Of a stretch of 64,000 nt of DNA, positions 38,526 through 51,691 are shown one piece after another (within the stretch, counting starts at the first letter, position 1; the number at the start of each line of letters is the position of its first letter). The stretch is from Dallia pectoralis. Lineage: Eukaryota > Chordata > Actinopteri > Esociformes > Umbridae. Made by a program: the position numbers and the translations under genes. The DNA is taken from assembly GCA_029465975.1 (NCBI GenBank), contig CM055730.1, forward strand, positions 21,770,672-21,834,671, in the 5' to 3' direction. The notes below the pieces were generated by a model. It was not told where the DNA came from and did no database searches. It saw only the letters and a program-made list of their open reading frames with translations.

Positions 38526-39070
38526 AAGACCTGAAGTTCTAAAGACTTCTCAGCTAGGTTCTAGAGACCTGGAAAGGTTCTAGCGACATTTTGAATAAAA
38601 AAGAGAGTTATTGAGACCTGGAAGTTCTAAAGACTTCTCAGCCACGTTCTAAAGACCGAAAAGGTTCGCAAGACTACTGACATGTAATGTAAGTTCTAGA
38701 GACCTGGAAGGGTCTAGAGACCTTTTGAATAACGTTCTTAAGATCTTTAAGTTCTAAAGACCTCTCGGCCAGGTTCTAAAGACCTGAAAGGGTTCTAAAG
38801 ACATTTTGAATTAAGTTCTTAAGACCTGGAAGTTCCAAAGACTTCTCGGCCAAGTTCAAGAACTGGAAGTTCTATAGACTTCCTTTCTGTAGATGTCCTT
38901 TTTAATAAAATGTACACAGTTAATACTGAGATGTTCTGTTTTAAATGTACAAGATGCCAATAAACAGGTTGCCATGAATATAAAATGCATTTATTTATTT
39001 ACTGTATTATTAATTTCCTTTGTAAAGCACATTGAATTGCTTCTATGTATGAATCTGCTTGCTTGCTCTC
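38526..39070 (+). repeat. Dispersed repeat with GTTCTAAAGAC motifs, copy 2
   Basis: Imperfect tandem modules of GTTCTAAAGACTTCTC, GGTTCTAAAGACCTG and GACATTTTGAAT make up 38526-38890. They are followed by the same tail as copy 1 (TACACAGTTAATACTGAGATG, CCAATAAACAGGTTGCC, CCTTTGTAAAGCACATTGAA, TGCTTGCTTGC). Longer than the copy at 2455-2745 because of extra modules. Confidence 0.6.
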
Positions 39071-41040
39071 CCCCTACACTAAGTTGTCCTCTCCCCTCAG
39101 CCCTCCTCTTCTCCACCCTGTCTGGTCCCCCAATTCAGCCCCTCAGTCAAACACCATATGCCAAAATGTGCGAACGGCCCACGTCAACTTTTTATTTTTC
39201 GCAATAATCTGGAAAATGTAAATTTCCACCACAAACATGTCTAGATTTCTGTCTAAGCGCTCCCAGCTGTGTTGTCTAGGTGGCGGTCCAACGCTGCCTG
39301 GTGTTGACAACCCAGCGAACAGAGGAAAATGAATTAGCGGGCCTGTTTATAAGTAAAAGATGTGAACAGAATACGTCCAGAACTCGCGGCACCGAGCATG
39401 ACGATCCGCAGCCTGCCTGAAACTGATAGCTAGCCTGTCAGACGACTCTGATAGCGGCTAAATATAGAACCGTCATCAGCACGGTCCCACAGTAACTCTA
39501 TCTACACTGTTAATGTACAGTTGTGTTACGTTGTGTGTGGTTCAACTGGTGTTGAGAGGTTCGGCAAGATGCCCAGTCAATTGATTAAGGAAGAGTTGGA
39601 GGTTCTGTCCAGGGTCACGCTTCAGGTTTCTCCATTCATGTTGTGTGTGTGTGTGTGTGTTTGTGTGTTCGCCTGTCGTGTGTTCAGGAGAACGTAGCAT
39701 CATGCAAGTCATCCCTGTGACCCAACACAACCCACATCCCGCTCCTAGATAGGCCAGCACCCCACCCCCCAAACTCACACACTGACTGGATCGAGCTGCA
39801 GGAAATGAGAAGCGGGCCGATGTGTGTTCAGACATGACCCGGGTGTGCAGGCGACTGTCAGTCCTCCAGAGTGGCATGGTGCTGGACCCACAGGGGCGAT
39901 CACACAGCCCCACCCCCCACCCACCCCCCGGTTCAGACCAATGGACCCCGTCCACATATTCCCCCCCAGACCCTGTGATCAAAGACCCCACTCACCTCGG
40001 GCTGCCGTGACAAAGTGCCCCAAACGTAAACAGAAAGGCCTGTGTACATGAAAACATTGAACATTCGTCGATTTTTCCGAGCCAGTGGAGCACACCCCAC
40101 TATTAGGTCCCCTTGAATCAGCAGCCTGTACCCAGAAGTGTCGAGTGTTTCCAGGTCCTGCGTATGTCACTTCCTTTGCGTATTCAGTTTAATTTAACAA
40201 GGGCAACTTAAGCAGTGTCATTAGGATCGTTCAATTAAAGTGTGTACTTTCTTTGTGTTAGTTGCACAGAAGATGAATAGATGTACAAGAAAACAAAATC
40301 CGCAGTCTACGGTTCTGTTTAAAGATCATTGATCATGTGATTGAAGGGTACTTTCCTTGGGTCTCTTCCAACCGAAACCACGTTGATGCTATACAATACA
40401 TGGTTGAATATAGCAAACATACTGTATTACTACAGTATCTGCTGTGACATTATTCTGTGACATGTGTTGCACCCTTAAAAAACAGACAGTGTTTTTCTTT
40501 TGCCACTTTATTTTTCTTGCCGGTTAGATGAATTGAAATATCACGGAACATAACACTATAACAACTTGTCACTATGGTAACCTAGCAGTCACTCCTTCTT
40601 CCCGAATCTCCCCCTCCCCCTCCTTTAAATCAAAATAGCGGCCAGAATTTTAATCAACTAAAAATACAATTAAATCACATTTAATTCCTTCTTGGAAAAT
40701 TATAAAACAATAACATAATATCTAGGTCGCAACACATGAACTTTCTTGATGAAAACTATTAAGACCCAAGTCGATTACATAATATTCACTAGCGATGCGC
40801 ATGCAACGCACTGACAGAATGACTAGCTAAGTATTTGTTCACCACAGTGGTTCTAAAACTATGCTAAAAAGCTAAAACGATGGCTACAAAATTAAAGAAA
40901 CTACATTATCAATTTGAGAATTCTGAATCAGGTTACTGACAACACAACTTCCTATAACAGAGGATGAGAGGAGTTAACTGCGTTGCATTTGTGTAATTCA
41001 TGGGAAGAAATTATATTAACGAGATGGTTCTGAGGATCTC
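39071..41040. other. No supported gene; small GT run
   Basis: (GT)n at 39641-39667; C-rich patches near 39905-39970. No gene evidence. Confidence 0.45.
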
Positions 41041-41044
41041 TGAA

Positions 41045-41712
41045 TGAAACGCTGTGTATACGTTGTCATGATCATATAGATGTATGCGTTATAGAACAGT
41101 ATGCCCATACACTGTGTATACGTTGTCATGATCAAATAGATGTATGTGTTATAGACCAGTATGCTCATACACTGTGTATACGTTGTCATGATCAAATAGA
41201 TGTATGTGTTATAGAACAGTATGCCCATACACTGTGTATACGTTGTCATGATCATATAGATGTATGCGTTATAGAACAGTATGCCCATACACTGTGTATA
41301 CGTTGTCATGATCAAATAGATGTATGTGTTATAGACCAGTATGCTCATACACTGTGTATACGTTGTCATGATCAAATAGATGTATGTGTTATAGAACAGT
41401 ATGCCCATACACTGTGTATACGTTGTCATGATCATATAGATGTATGCGTTATAGAACAGTATGCCCATACACTGTGTATACGTTGTCATGATCAAATAGA
41501 TGTATGTGTTATAGAACAGTATGCCCATACACTGTGTATACGTTGTCATGATCAAATAGATGTATGCGTTATAGAACAGTATGCCCATACACTGTGTATA
41601 CGTTGTCATGATCATATAGATGTATGCGTTATAGAACAGTATGCCCATACACTGTGTATACGTTGTCATGATCATATAGATGTATGTGTTATAGACCAGT
41701 ATGCCAATACCA
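41045..41712. repeat. 60-bp minisatellite, 11 copies
   Basis: The unit contains CTGTGTATACGTTGTCATGA, TCATATAGATGTATGCGTTA and TAGAACAGTATGCCCATACA. Site variants are CATATAG/CAAATAG, GCG/GTG, AACAG/ACCAG and GCCC/GCTC. In order they give A B C A B C A C D A E, so a 3-unit (180-bp) block was duplicated. The unit is exactly divisible by three and free of stops in one minus-strand frame, which yields a 256-residue repetitive frame with no known homology. Confidence 0.95.
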
Positions 41713-42805
41713 TACAGTGTGATTGGCTGATTAAAATGGTATGTCATCCCCCACATCTGCAGTAACCTAAATAGGATAATCCACATGTTCCTAGTGTTTC
41801 ATTTACCAAACAGATGATGGGCTGGAAGTGCTTCTTTGCTAGGAAAAACAGTTTATTGAATTTGGATAAATACATTGCCACAAATAGCACAGTAAGAAGT
41901 AACAAGCATGTATTGTATTGTGTAAAACATTGGTTCCCAACCATGGGTTCTAGGACCACTTGGGGTACCTGTCCTCTCCATATGGGCTATTTAAAACACA
42001 CATGACACTTTAGACATACTAGTGAAATGGACGTGACAGGGTAGATTAGGAATACTCTAAACTGCAAAATTCTGTTGGTAGTAAAGTAACTGAAAATGGT
42101 TTGGAACCACAGGTCTAAACTGGTAGATCTGCTATCTTTGTTAATGGCTATAATAAATACCATAAAACTGTTTACATTGAGGGACAGAAAGACATCTAGT
42201 GAATTTCCTCATAGATGCCACATGCCCAATCAGGCCAATTCATATAAGAGGTCTCGAGGGAAAGACTATAATATGGTACCAGATGACAGATCAAGCCATT
42301 TTGCTAGATTTGGAGGTGACTTTAAGTTCTGTTTATCAGATCGGGGGAGTTGTTTTCTTTCTTTTCTTTATGACATTTCTAGCCGTCTCACAAAATCTGA
42401 ATGTCCTTTTCAAAAATGTTTGTTAGTTCACAAGGTATAAGATATGTATTTAAATCAATTGTAATGTTCCATTGTGTTTTTCTAACAGAGTTGCATATGG
42501 TATGCAGTCCATGGAGCTGGGAGTGTTCCCACTGGACTGTCGCTTACCGGACCACAACTCAACAACAGAGGTCTAACTATTGATATATGGTTTGGACTTC
42601 ACAGGATGGACGAAAATAGGTGAGGAGTAATAGTTTGCATTGTCACAGTCAAGCAAAAAGGCTTCTACAAAGTGCATCTAACATCTGATAAAAAGTAGCG
42701 TTGTTAGGATAGGTAGGCACAGACAGAGAAAGATTAATCAGACACGAAACAGAGACAACTTGTGTGCGTGGAGACCGGGGGGGTAATAAATGTTTCCTGT
42801 GTGTG

Positions 42806-42846
<41 letters not shown>

Positions 42847-44210
42847 ATCAAGCTCAGCACCATATAATGATTTTTGACCCAAATCTCTCAGATAATTCAG
42901 CAAATGTACATAAAAAAGCTAATACAGTGCAGAGGTTTTATGGGTACGGTCCTGTGTGTGTGTGTGTGTGTGTGTGTGAGATGTGAACACACACACACCA
43001 ACACACACACACACACAAGTCTGTATTGAAACCAAAGACACTTGGATTTGCAGCAATACAATACAATACAATAACTTTTCCCTGGAATGTCGGGCTTCCA
43101 CACTGCCGGAGATGAGTCAGGGCCCAGTGTTTGGGTGTTGAATCTCAGCTGGACCTCAGGTCAGAACCGTCTGTACACATTATTGTCATATCAAACCTCA
43201 ATGCAGTTTGGAAAGTTGTTCTTAGTTATTTTGATGTTGAGCTGTACACTTCTCGAAAGACACCATATTGACGAGTCCTCAGACTTGACAACACAAAATT
43301 AAACATTCTACACAAAACTCATATTATCCATATTACATAAAACCATATTATATACAAACAATTGAACGTTGCCTAGAAATGTCACACAGAATCTTCAAAT
43401 ATAATGACACTTATTGCACACTGGCGAGAGGAACTGAAAACCTTATTGTCAAAAGGTATGAAATCAAAAGGTAATGTAATCCAAATGCGCACACACCCCT
43501 CACATCAGCGTCCTATCAACGCCCCCCAACAGAAACAGCTGGTAGCTTCCGGAATCTTCCTGAAGCAACCTGGCTGAGATCCGCCACAACACAACTCACT
43601 TCTCTTGGGACCTCATCGGGTGAGGTATTCTGGGGCCGGCAAGGGAGCAACTTGGGGTGAAGGCCAAAAGTAGGCGGAGCAATGTGGACCAGATAAGACT
43701 GGAAGATGGAAGAAGAAGGCAAGAAGATGGAGGGTTGGAGCCCATTTCCCAACCCCTTCTGGGAGGCACCTCCCTTAAAACACATGGTTTGACCTTATCG
43801 TACCCTTTCCCCCTCACCTCCTTCCTTACAGTTAATAAAACTCTCACCAGAGCCCTGAAAACATCCTCAGTGTCTGTTCCCTTTGTCTCTACCTGGTACA
43901 ATACGGTACAGAATGGTCGCCCTCTAATTCTTTCTCTACCTCTGTCGCTGATTTAATCATCCATTGTTCCACATTCACGTTCTAGTTCTTTTTGTTAATT
44001 CCATCATCCTGATTTTCTCCTGGCTAAGCACGCTTGTTAGAGTCTACATCTTGTCAGCTGTGTTTAGATTGTGTTAAAGATGTTATGATGTGAGTTTGCT
44101 ATATTAAACACCAGTGTTCTCAACATAAAACATGGTGAGAATTGTGCTTTAAAAAAGAGTTCAGTGTAAAAAAAATTGAATACGGATTGTCATCGATTGG
44201 TGAGTTGTGT
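41713..44210. other. No supported gene; GT microsatellites
   Basis: (GT)n at 42798-42844. A GT run at 42955-42978 followed by a CA run at 42990-43017 could fold into a hairpin. (AATAC)n occurs near 43057-43073. The stretch 43490-43910 has an LTR-like AATAAA and end but is not supported. Confidence 0.4.
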
Positions 44211-44582
44211 TGTCACAGGGTGTTTAGGGGAGAGCACTTCTGTGTATCGTGTTGATTAGGAGCACAGCTGTTTAGGGCTAAGCGAAACACCGGGCGTAGG
44301 TTAGTCAATCAGTGGGCTATTTAAGGTCCCTGGTTAGGTTCACGGTGCTTGGTATTAATATAATGTTACATAGGTTAGTAAATCAGTGGGCTTTTTAAGG
44401 TCCCTTGTTAGGTTCACTGTATTGATGTTCTGTGGTTATGCGCACCTTCTATGTTTGTTACAATGCTCAGGTTTAACCGTTCGTCATTTGTCTTGTTTTA
44501 TTTTATAAATAAAAAAACCACGAACAGGATTCCTGCTCTGCGTCTGGCTCCTTCTACACTACACCCTTTTGGACACCATGAC
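44211..44582 (+). mobile_element. Gypsy-like solo LTR
   Basis: Begins TGTCACAGGGTG and ends ACACCATGACA, giving the inverted TGTCA/TGACA ends. An AATAAA signal (TTTATAAATAAAAAAACC) is followed by GGATTCCTGCTCTGCGTCTG and a CT-rich end, the usual R-U5 layout of fish Gypsy LTRs. Two copies of a roughly 47-bp segment (TAGGTTAGTCAATCAGTGGG) lie 74 bp apart in the U3 part. No internal region remains. Confidence 0.6.
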
Positions 44583-47500
44583 ACTTTCTTCCTGAACTTT
44601 ACAACATGTCTTTGTGTATATTGTTCATACAACCAGTTTCAGTCGGTTGGCAAATGTGACAAACAATAATTCCCCATTTGAGCCCAGCCAGTGTGGAGAT
44701 TTACTACAGTTTAAACATTTATTTAACTTTTAACTACATTTAGTATTACAGCCTCCGCAAGATAAATAACAGAAAAACAGTCTACGTTGGAACAATAATT
44801 ACAGCAAGAAGTTGCACATTTTAGTAAAAAGTTATAAAGATTCCACTGACTGTTTTAGATAAATTTATAAAATGGCTGTGAAGTGGAGAAGAGAGTAGAG
44901 AAGAAGAGTGGAGATGAGTGAAGAAGAGAAAAGTAAAGGGAAGAGAGATGAGGACAGGGAAGCGAAGAGAATAAATGAAAGGAGAGTCGGCTGGTAAATA
45001 ACATACTACAGAAGGCTTCATGGAGATGGGAGGATGGTTTTTGTGAGGCCAACAAGGATAGACTCAAGGCCACCCAGTTGACATAAATAAAAGAGTGAAA
45101 CAGGCCAAAGAAATGACGCGCAGATGCAAGCGGTATGCAGAGAGAAAGATATTTTAGCCAGTCTCTGCTGAACATGCTATTGGGAACATCTCGCTTGATG
45201 TGAGCAAAGACAGATGGCTTTGTGAATACGTATCCGGTGCTGTGTTTACATGCACTTAGCGAAAATTACTCCTGGTTGCGACGGTGCCATTTTGCTCACA
45301 AGTCCGGGTTCCATCACCCGAAGAACCGTTGCTAACGTTGAACCATATCTGCCCTTTAAAAGCAATACCTTATAGGAAACTGCAGACATCCGCTCCCGTT
45401 CATATCCAAGGCCCTTCTGTGACTTTGGTTAAAAGCATAATCTGACAGGGCCCACATTGAAGGCGGTAAAATGATACAACACACAAACAGTAGGTTTCAT
45501 TTCGTCCAAAGAGAGGACCTCACGTTAATTTGCACTTCCATCGGCAGGCTCCTGAACGTCCACCTCTGTTTGTGCGAGTGCCAGGACATTAACATACGGA
45601 GAGAGAGAGAGAGAGGTTGGCAGAGACTGACACTTTAACTGCCTGCTATAAAAACTTTACAGTGGAGACGACATGATTTATTAGCGCAAGGTGCAAAGCA
45701 CACCTCAAACTGATCCTAAACGACTCCTCTCCTCTCGGCCTCGTCTTTTCTTTTGGAAACGCTGACATTCTTTCGGTGATTATGTGCGTTTTCCTGCCCA
45801 CGGTAGCCAGGGGTGCCTTGTGAAATCCAAATGGATTTATGATGATTTCTCGTTGTTTTCTGAAGCAAGAAAAGAATATGGACCAATTAAATGAGGACAA
45901 TGAAGCACTGTCTTTAGCACAACATTTTCACAAATGATTTGGCAGTGAACAGAAAGAACCATAATGACAAACCTTACCAAAACCGCTCCATACTTTCCTT
46001 CAACTCCTAAACATTGTCCTTGTTTGGAATTAAAGCCACCACACTTTTTTCCCCGAGCTTCCAGACTACAGCTAGACAGGAAGCCCATATTTTAAGACCA
46101 TGAGATGAACTATAACTGGCGTTATAAACACATGTTGGTGGCAGGATTACGTTATTAGGTCTGTCTTTGGGATATTTTTGTGATGGTTTAAAAAGTGGCT
46201 GGGTTAACTGAGCAAATCGTGTGGGTGTTCTCCGTGGCTTTGTCAAATGCACAGACAGGATTGTGGGACAGCAACATGCAAGACAGCCCACATGTATCCT
46301 TAGAACTTATCCACTATGAGCTCATCGTTATATTGAAGTTAGGTTCGGGTTAAAGTTAGTGTTGGGATTAGGAAAAACGTTGGTGTCCTCATTTAGATAG
46401 TAGAGTAAACGTGTGTGTGCAATATATTAGTACAACAAGGCAGTATTTAGTGTGTTTAGTTTGGAATGTGGTGTGATGTCACCCGTCCAGTGAAGGCTCC
46501 CAGGCTTCTAAAACGGTGAAGGTTTCAGGCCTGAATAAAGAATCTGTAGCATGCACCTTGTTGGAGTCACAAAGGGTTTCTACGGTGAACTGACAAAACA
46601 AATATGGTTTTCAAATCCAAAATAATTGTGTGTTTGTCTTATAAATAAAGCATGCCAGCAACCATGAAACAACAAAGCTTTAATTCCTATTACATTTTAG
46701 TTAAATTTATAGACTGCTGTTACTTATTTTTGGAAACCCATTTCATGTTCTGGAAACATTCAGCATCTATAACATGTATCATAAACCATCAGTGGGTTTC
46801 TAGGTAGATCAACACAATGACTCACACAGAGAAATATGTTCTGGAAAAATTCTTGCAACACCATGCAAGTGCTTTTTTATAGCAGATGACCAGAGAACTT
46901 TCCCAGACTAATTGTTATTTTTTGGTTAAATCCGTTTTGGAACGGACAAGCAGCAGAATATATATGTTCATATCAATATGGAGAATAGGAAGAGTCAAAG
47001 ACCTCTTGACTTTAGTGACTACCTCTTTTGAGTTGTTTGGTTAAATGCCATGGTGGACAAGTAAGCTATCTGGGTCAAGGTTCAGTTCAGAAGGGCTTTT
47101 CTGTGTGCCTGGCTCCAGCCTCCAGAGAGTGGCACCCGGCTCTAAACACATGCGCTGGCCCAGCGGAGCTCCATTTATCACAGTCACAGGCCGGCTGCTC
47201 TGCTGAGCCTTAGGGAGGGTCGTCTGTCAGGAGTCTGGCTCACATCAAAACAGCCAAAAAGTGAAACTAGTGAGAGACCCCCGAAGCGATGACATCACAG
47301 AACACAGTGGGGAAATTTGACAGTAACCAATGTTTCAGGTTATAGGCCAAATGTCTGGAGATAAGGAATATGAAAGATCAGGCAAAAGGCTTCGACTCCT
47401 ACACCTCATGCATTAGCGGTTAGCATAGGGCTTTGTTTGGAGCATAGATCAGGGGCATGTTTTATTTCCTGTGTGGGTACTAAGGTTCCTGTGTGGAATC

Positions 47501-47779
47501 TTAGTATCTGGTTATGCTTTCCTACATCCAACCAGACCTCTCCCAGCTGTCATTTTCACTTGATGTCTTCATTGATCAGAAAGCTTCCATCCCTCAATTC
47601 ATCTAACTCTCCCACTGAGAATGAATTACGGGGATTGAAAGGCAAACCACTGCTCACTTTTACATCATTTCCAGAGGGATTAATATAAAAAGTGCCTGCG
47701 TCAAACATGTTGTAATATTGTTGGCACAATATTAAAGGGAGGAGGTGGTTTGTCATGAATACTTGTCCTTTTCACACAG
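44583..47779. other. No supported gene
   Basis: GA-rich patches at 44881-44970 and 45600-45616, otherwise ordinary intergenic sequence. Confidence 0.45.
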
Positions 47780-47827
47780 ACACGCACACGCACACGCACA
47801 CGCACACGCACACGCACACGCACACGC

Positions 47828-47871
<44 letters not shown>
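47780..47871. repeat. (CACACG)n then (CA)n
   Basis: About nine CACACG hexamers shift into pure CA, a compound microsatellite. Confidence 0.92.
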
Positions 47872-47874
<3 letters not shown>

Positions 47875-48118
47875 CTTGGCAGTGCAGCTTATTTTCTGCT
47901 ACATTAGGAGTGCTCCAGCAGTGTCTGTCACACAGATGGACTCCATTAGGATCAAACAGCGCACTCTGCCTGCTGCCCTGTATGTACACAGCATATGGCC
48001 TTTAAGCAAATCTTTTTCTCTTCCGTGGTGGGACCTGGGATGAGAAATAGAGAGGTGGGAGGGGGGCTGGGGGACAGGTGGGGGTCGCTCAGATATAAAT
48101 CAGTGGATCTGTGAGAGT

Positions 48119-48513
48119 ACAGGGAGAGAGAGAGGAGATAGTGGGAGAGAGAGGAGATAGTGGGAGAGAGAGGAGATAGTGGGAGACAGAGAGGAGATAG
48201 TGGGAGAGAGAGGAGATAGTGGGAGAGATAGGAGATAGTGGGAGAGAGGAGATAGTGGGAGAGAGAGGAGATAGTGGGAGAGAGAGGAGATAGTGGGAGA
48301 GAGAGGAGATAGTGGGAGAGAGAGAGGAGATAGTGGGAGAGAGAGAGGAGATAGTGGGAGAGAGAGAGGAGATAGTGGGAGAGAGAGAGGAGATAGTGGG
48401 AGAGAGAGAGGAGATAGTGGGAGAGAGAGGAGATAGTGGGAGAGAGAGGAGATAGTGGGAGAGAGAGGAGATAGTGGGAGAGAAAGGAGATAGTGGGAGA
48501 GAGAGAGGAGATA
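48119..48513. repeat. Purine-rich 19-21-bp minisatellite, 19 copies
   Basis: Core AGATAGTGGGAGAGAGAGG, with unit length varying by GA steps. All purine on the plus strand, so it is capable of triplex-like structure. It is separated by about 50 bp from the next minisatellite. Confidence 0.93.
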
Positions 48514-48561
48514 AAACTTCTGAAGTTTCTTGCTGAACGATCACAAGTTAGCCGCTCTCTG

Positions 48562-49505
48562 TCCTCAAATATGGGGTTAACACTAAACTAAGGGAACAGG
48601 CAGATAACTGGACTACTCAAATATGGGGTTATCACTAAACTAAGGGAACAGGCAGATAACTGGACTACTCAAATATGGGGTTATCACTAAACTATGGGAA
48701 CAGGCAGATAACTGAACTACTCAAATATGGGGTTATCACTAAACTAAGGGAACAGGCAGATAACTGGACTACTCAAATATGGGGTTATCACTAAATTAAG
48801 GGAACAGGCAGATAACTGGACTACTCAAATATGGGGTTATCACTAAACTAAGGAAACAGGCAGATAATTGGACTACTCAAATATGGGGTTATCACTAAAC
48901 TAAGGGAACAGGCAGATAACGGGACTACTCAAATATGGGTTTATCACTAAACTAAGGGAACATGCAGATAACTGGACTACTCAAATATGGGGTTATCACT
49001 AAATTAAGGGAACAGGCAGATAACTGGACTACTCAAATATGGGGTTATCACTAAACTAAGGGAACAGGCAGATAACTGGACTACTCAAATATGGGGTTAT
49101 CACTAAACTAAGGGAACAGGCAGATAACTGGACTACTCAAATATGGGGTTATCACTAAACTAAGGGAACATGCAGATAACTGGACTACTCAAATATGGGG
49201 TTATCACTAAACTAAGGGAACAGGCAGATAACTGGACTACTCAAATATGGGGTTATCACTAAACTAAGGGAACAGGCAGATAACTGGACTACTCAAATAT
49301 GGGGTTATCACTAAACTAAGGGAACAGGCAGATAACGGGACTACTCAAATATGGGGTTATCACTAAACTAAGGGAACAGGCAGATAACGGGACTACTCAA
49401 ATATGGGGTTATCACTAAACTAAGGGAACAGGCAGATAACGGGACTACTCAAATATGGGGTTATCACTAAACTAAGGGAACAGGCAGATAACGGGACTAC
49501 TCTGA
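48562..49505. repeat. 52-bp minisatellite, 18 copies
   Basis: Unit CTACTCAAATATGGGGTTAT, CACTAAACTAAGGGAACAGG, then CAGATAACTGGA. A GATAACGGG variant occurs in four consecutive units at the right end and once near 48920. Arrays are homogeneous, suggesting recent expansion. Confidence 0.95.
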
Positions 49506-51691
49506 CTGGTAAGTAGGTTGCGTATTCTCAGTATCGGATTGATTATAAAAGAAGTGCGATGCTTTAAGCTAACATAAGATTTTACTAAATATAACCTAAT
49601 AGCAATTACCTGATCGCTTAACATTTGCGCGATGCTATAAAACATTGACAATTGGACCTGTCCAAGTAACCGCAGTACCACCATACCTCACTGGAGACTT
49701 TAGGCAGACACACTGCCCAATTCCCGGCCATAAACAAACCCCCCTGTCACCACGTAGTGCAACATCGAGAGGGCCAGAGCCGGTTCACCAAACATCGCCG
49801 CCCATGTCGTCCCGCTCTTCTTGTCACGTAATTTCATGCCCCCCCCCCCTCCCCACTACGACGTTTAGATAAGCCAAATTCAGCTCTAAGTAAACTCAGG
49901 CGGAATATCGATTTGAACAAAAAACACATGGTTATTTGTTCACACGTCTACCTCGGGTCCTGGCCCTGTTGCACATGTTGACTTGATTACTGTAGATTAG
50001 GGAGGTTGACATGATGATTGCAGTGGCGCTCGTCTCCTTCACGGCACGTTGCATGGGGATATCTTAGACAGATGTTCTGCATTGAAGCGGGGCCAACGCT
50101 GATCTGCAATAATGCCCTTACCCAGACTCCTCTCTGCTACGCCGTATGCCGTCTGGTTGCTCCAGCCGCTGCCCTCTTTCTTTCTTTACTCCTTCCCTCA
50201 ATTAAATCTCTACATTTCTGTGTTCCTCTCTCTCCCTCTCTCTCTCCCTTTCTCTCCCTCTCTCTCCCTCACCCTTTCTCCCTCTCTCACTCCCTTTTTT
50301 TGTCCAGCCCTGTCTGCTCTCCCCCTTCTGTCATCGTCAATAGAGATATTTCTAATGACGGTGAGTGATCCCGAGTCGTAATTAGCGAGTGTTTATTGGA
50401 GGGTGGGGAGGGGTCAGGGGTCAGTATTTGGACAGGCTCTCGTTACTCCTCCATATTAAGTCTAATGAAGAGGACTCTGTGTGGTGCTCTGTCCTCCTCC
50501 ACGTTGCCGACTTGTCTTTGACCCGTGGGTCTGCTCCGTGCCTGCCCCCAGCTGGGACTGTGCAGCCGTCAGTCGGCCATTATGTTTGGAACAGGGCGGG
50601 TCATCCAGAGGATACAGAGCGACAGCCGGGGTCATGTGGGACTGACTGAATAGGAGGACGAGGTCTGTTTCATCCGTATGCGGACGGTTGCGGGTCCTCG
50701 ACGTTTGTGGATATAAGGAGCTGACTTTAGATCCGAGCTGATGAGGGCGTGGTGAGGTGTGTGTTTCACAAATGACTCACGGAGGGTACCCTCTCAGAAT
50801 AACGCTAATCGTTGTTCCGTCAACCCCTTCATGTCAAAAGGTGTCAAAGTTATGTGTTTTACTCATTACCCTTTCTCCTGTGTGCAGGGAGAACAGATGG
50901 TGAGGTATACCATTTGGACAGTGTTCAATTCACCAGTAGAGGGCAGGCTGGCAGGCTGGACAACAATCTCCAGAACAACATCAGACCTGTTGTACTGTCT
51001 TCACTTTCTCCAAAACTCTGCCATGAAATATCTAAAGGAGTTATTGTCTCCCCACTCTGATTCTGTGTAATAGTTCGAAAATAATTCGAAAATACTTGGG
51101 GAGTACAAAAACATATCATGTTTGCTTTTGGAAGGCTACAATGTTTGTTGGGTCGGTTAAATGTAACAAAGCTCACAATCCTAATGCAGTTATTTTTTAT
51201 ACGATTGTGAATGAAATACTCCTGAGGTTGATCCAACACACGGTTTTACGGCAACTAGAAAAGATTTAGTGATTTAGTTTGATGTTTACAGAGGAGCAGT
51301 GGGAACAATGTACAATATACAGGAATGTCTGAGAAAAGTGTGACTGTTTAAACAGTAAACTATGACATGAACATGATTTTGGCTCAAATATCTCAAAATA
51401 CAGTAATGGCAGTAAATATCGGATCTTTGTTGGAGTTGTTTACTGGAGGCAAATGAAAAAGTAATAGATACCGGGTCTTTATTATGAAATCCAGCATAAA
51501 TAAGTAAATACCATTAATGCTGCAAAATAAGTGATGTTTACTGCAGTCACACAGAACCCTGGAGGCAGAGTGAACCCAACTTCTCCCCTTTAAATTTTCT
51601 GTAGTTAACAATTAAGATCAGGATATTATCTGTCTAATTATTTCTCTCTTTCTCTGTCTCTTTCTATATGTAATTACATTCTATACACAAG
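49506..51691. other. No supported gene; pyrimidine tract
   Basis: A CT-rich microsatellite-like tract at 50225-50300 and a C-run near 49839. No convincing exon. Confidence 0.45.

Noticed and set aside
39542..39991. 149-residue minus-strand frame
   Set aside because: Gly/Thr/His-rich composition from GT and C-rich sequence; no domain, splice or start evidence.
41016..41786. 256-residue frame over the 60-bp minisatellite
   Set aside because: Explained by a stop-free unit with length divisible by three; no homology or splice context.
43490..43910. Possible retroviral-type solo LTR with AATAAA and a CT-rich end
   Set aside because: No matching inverted ends or target duplication could be read, so it was left out as a feature.
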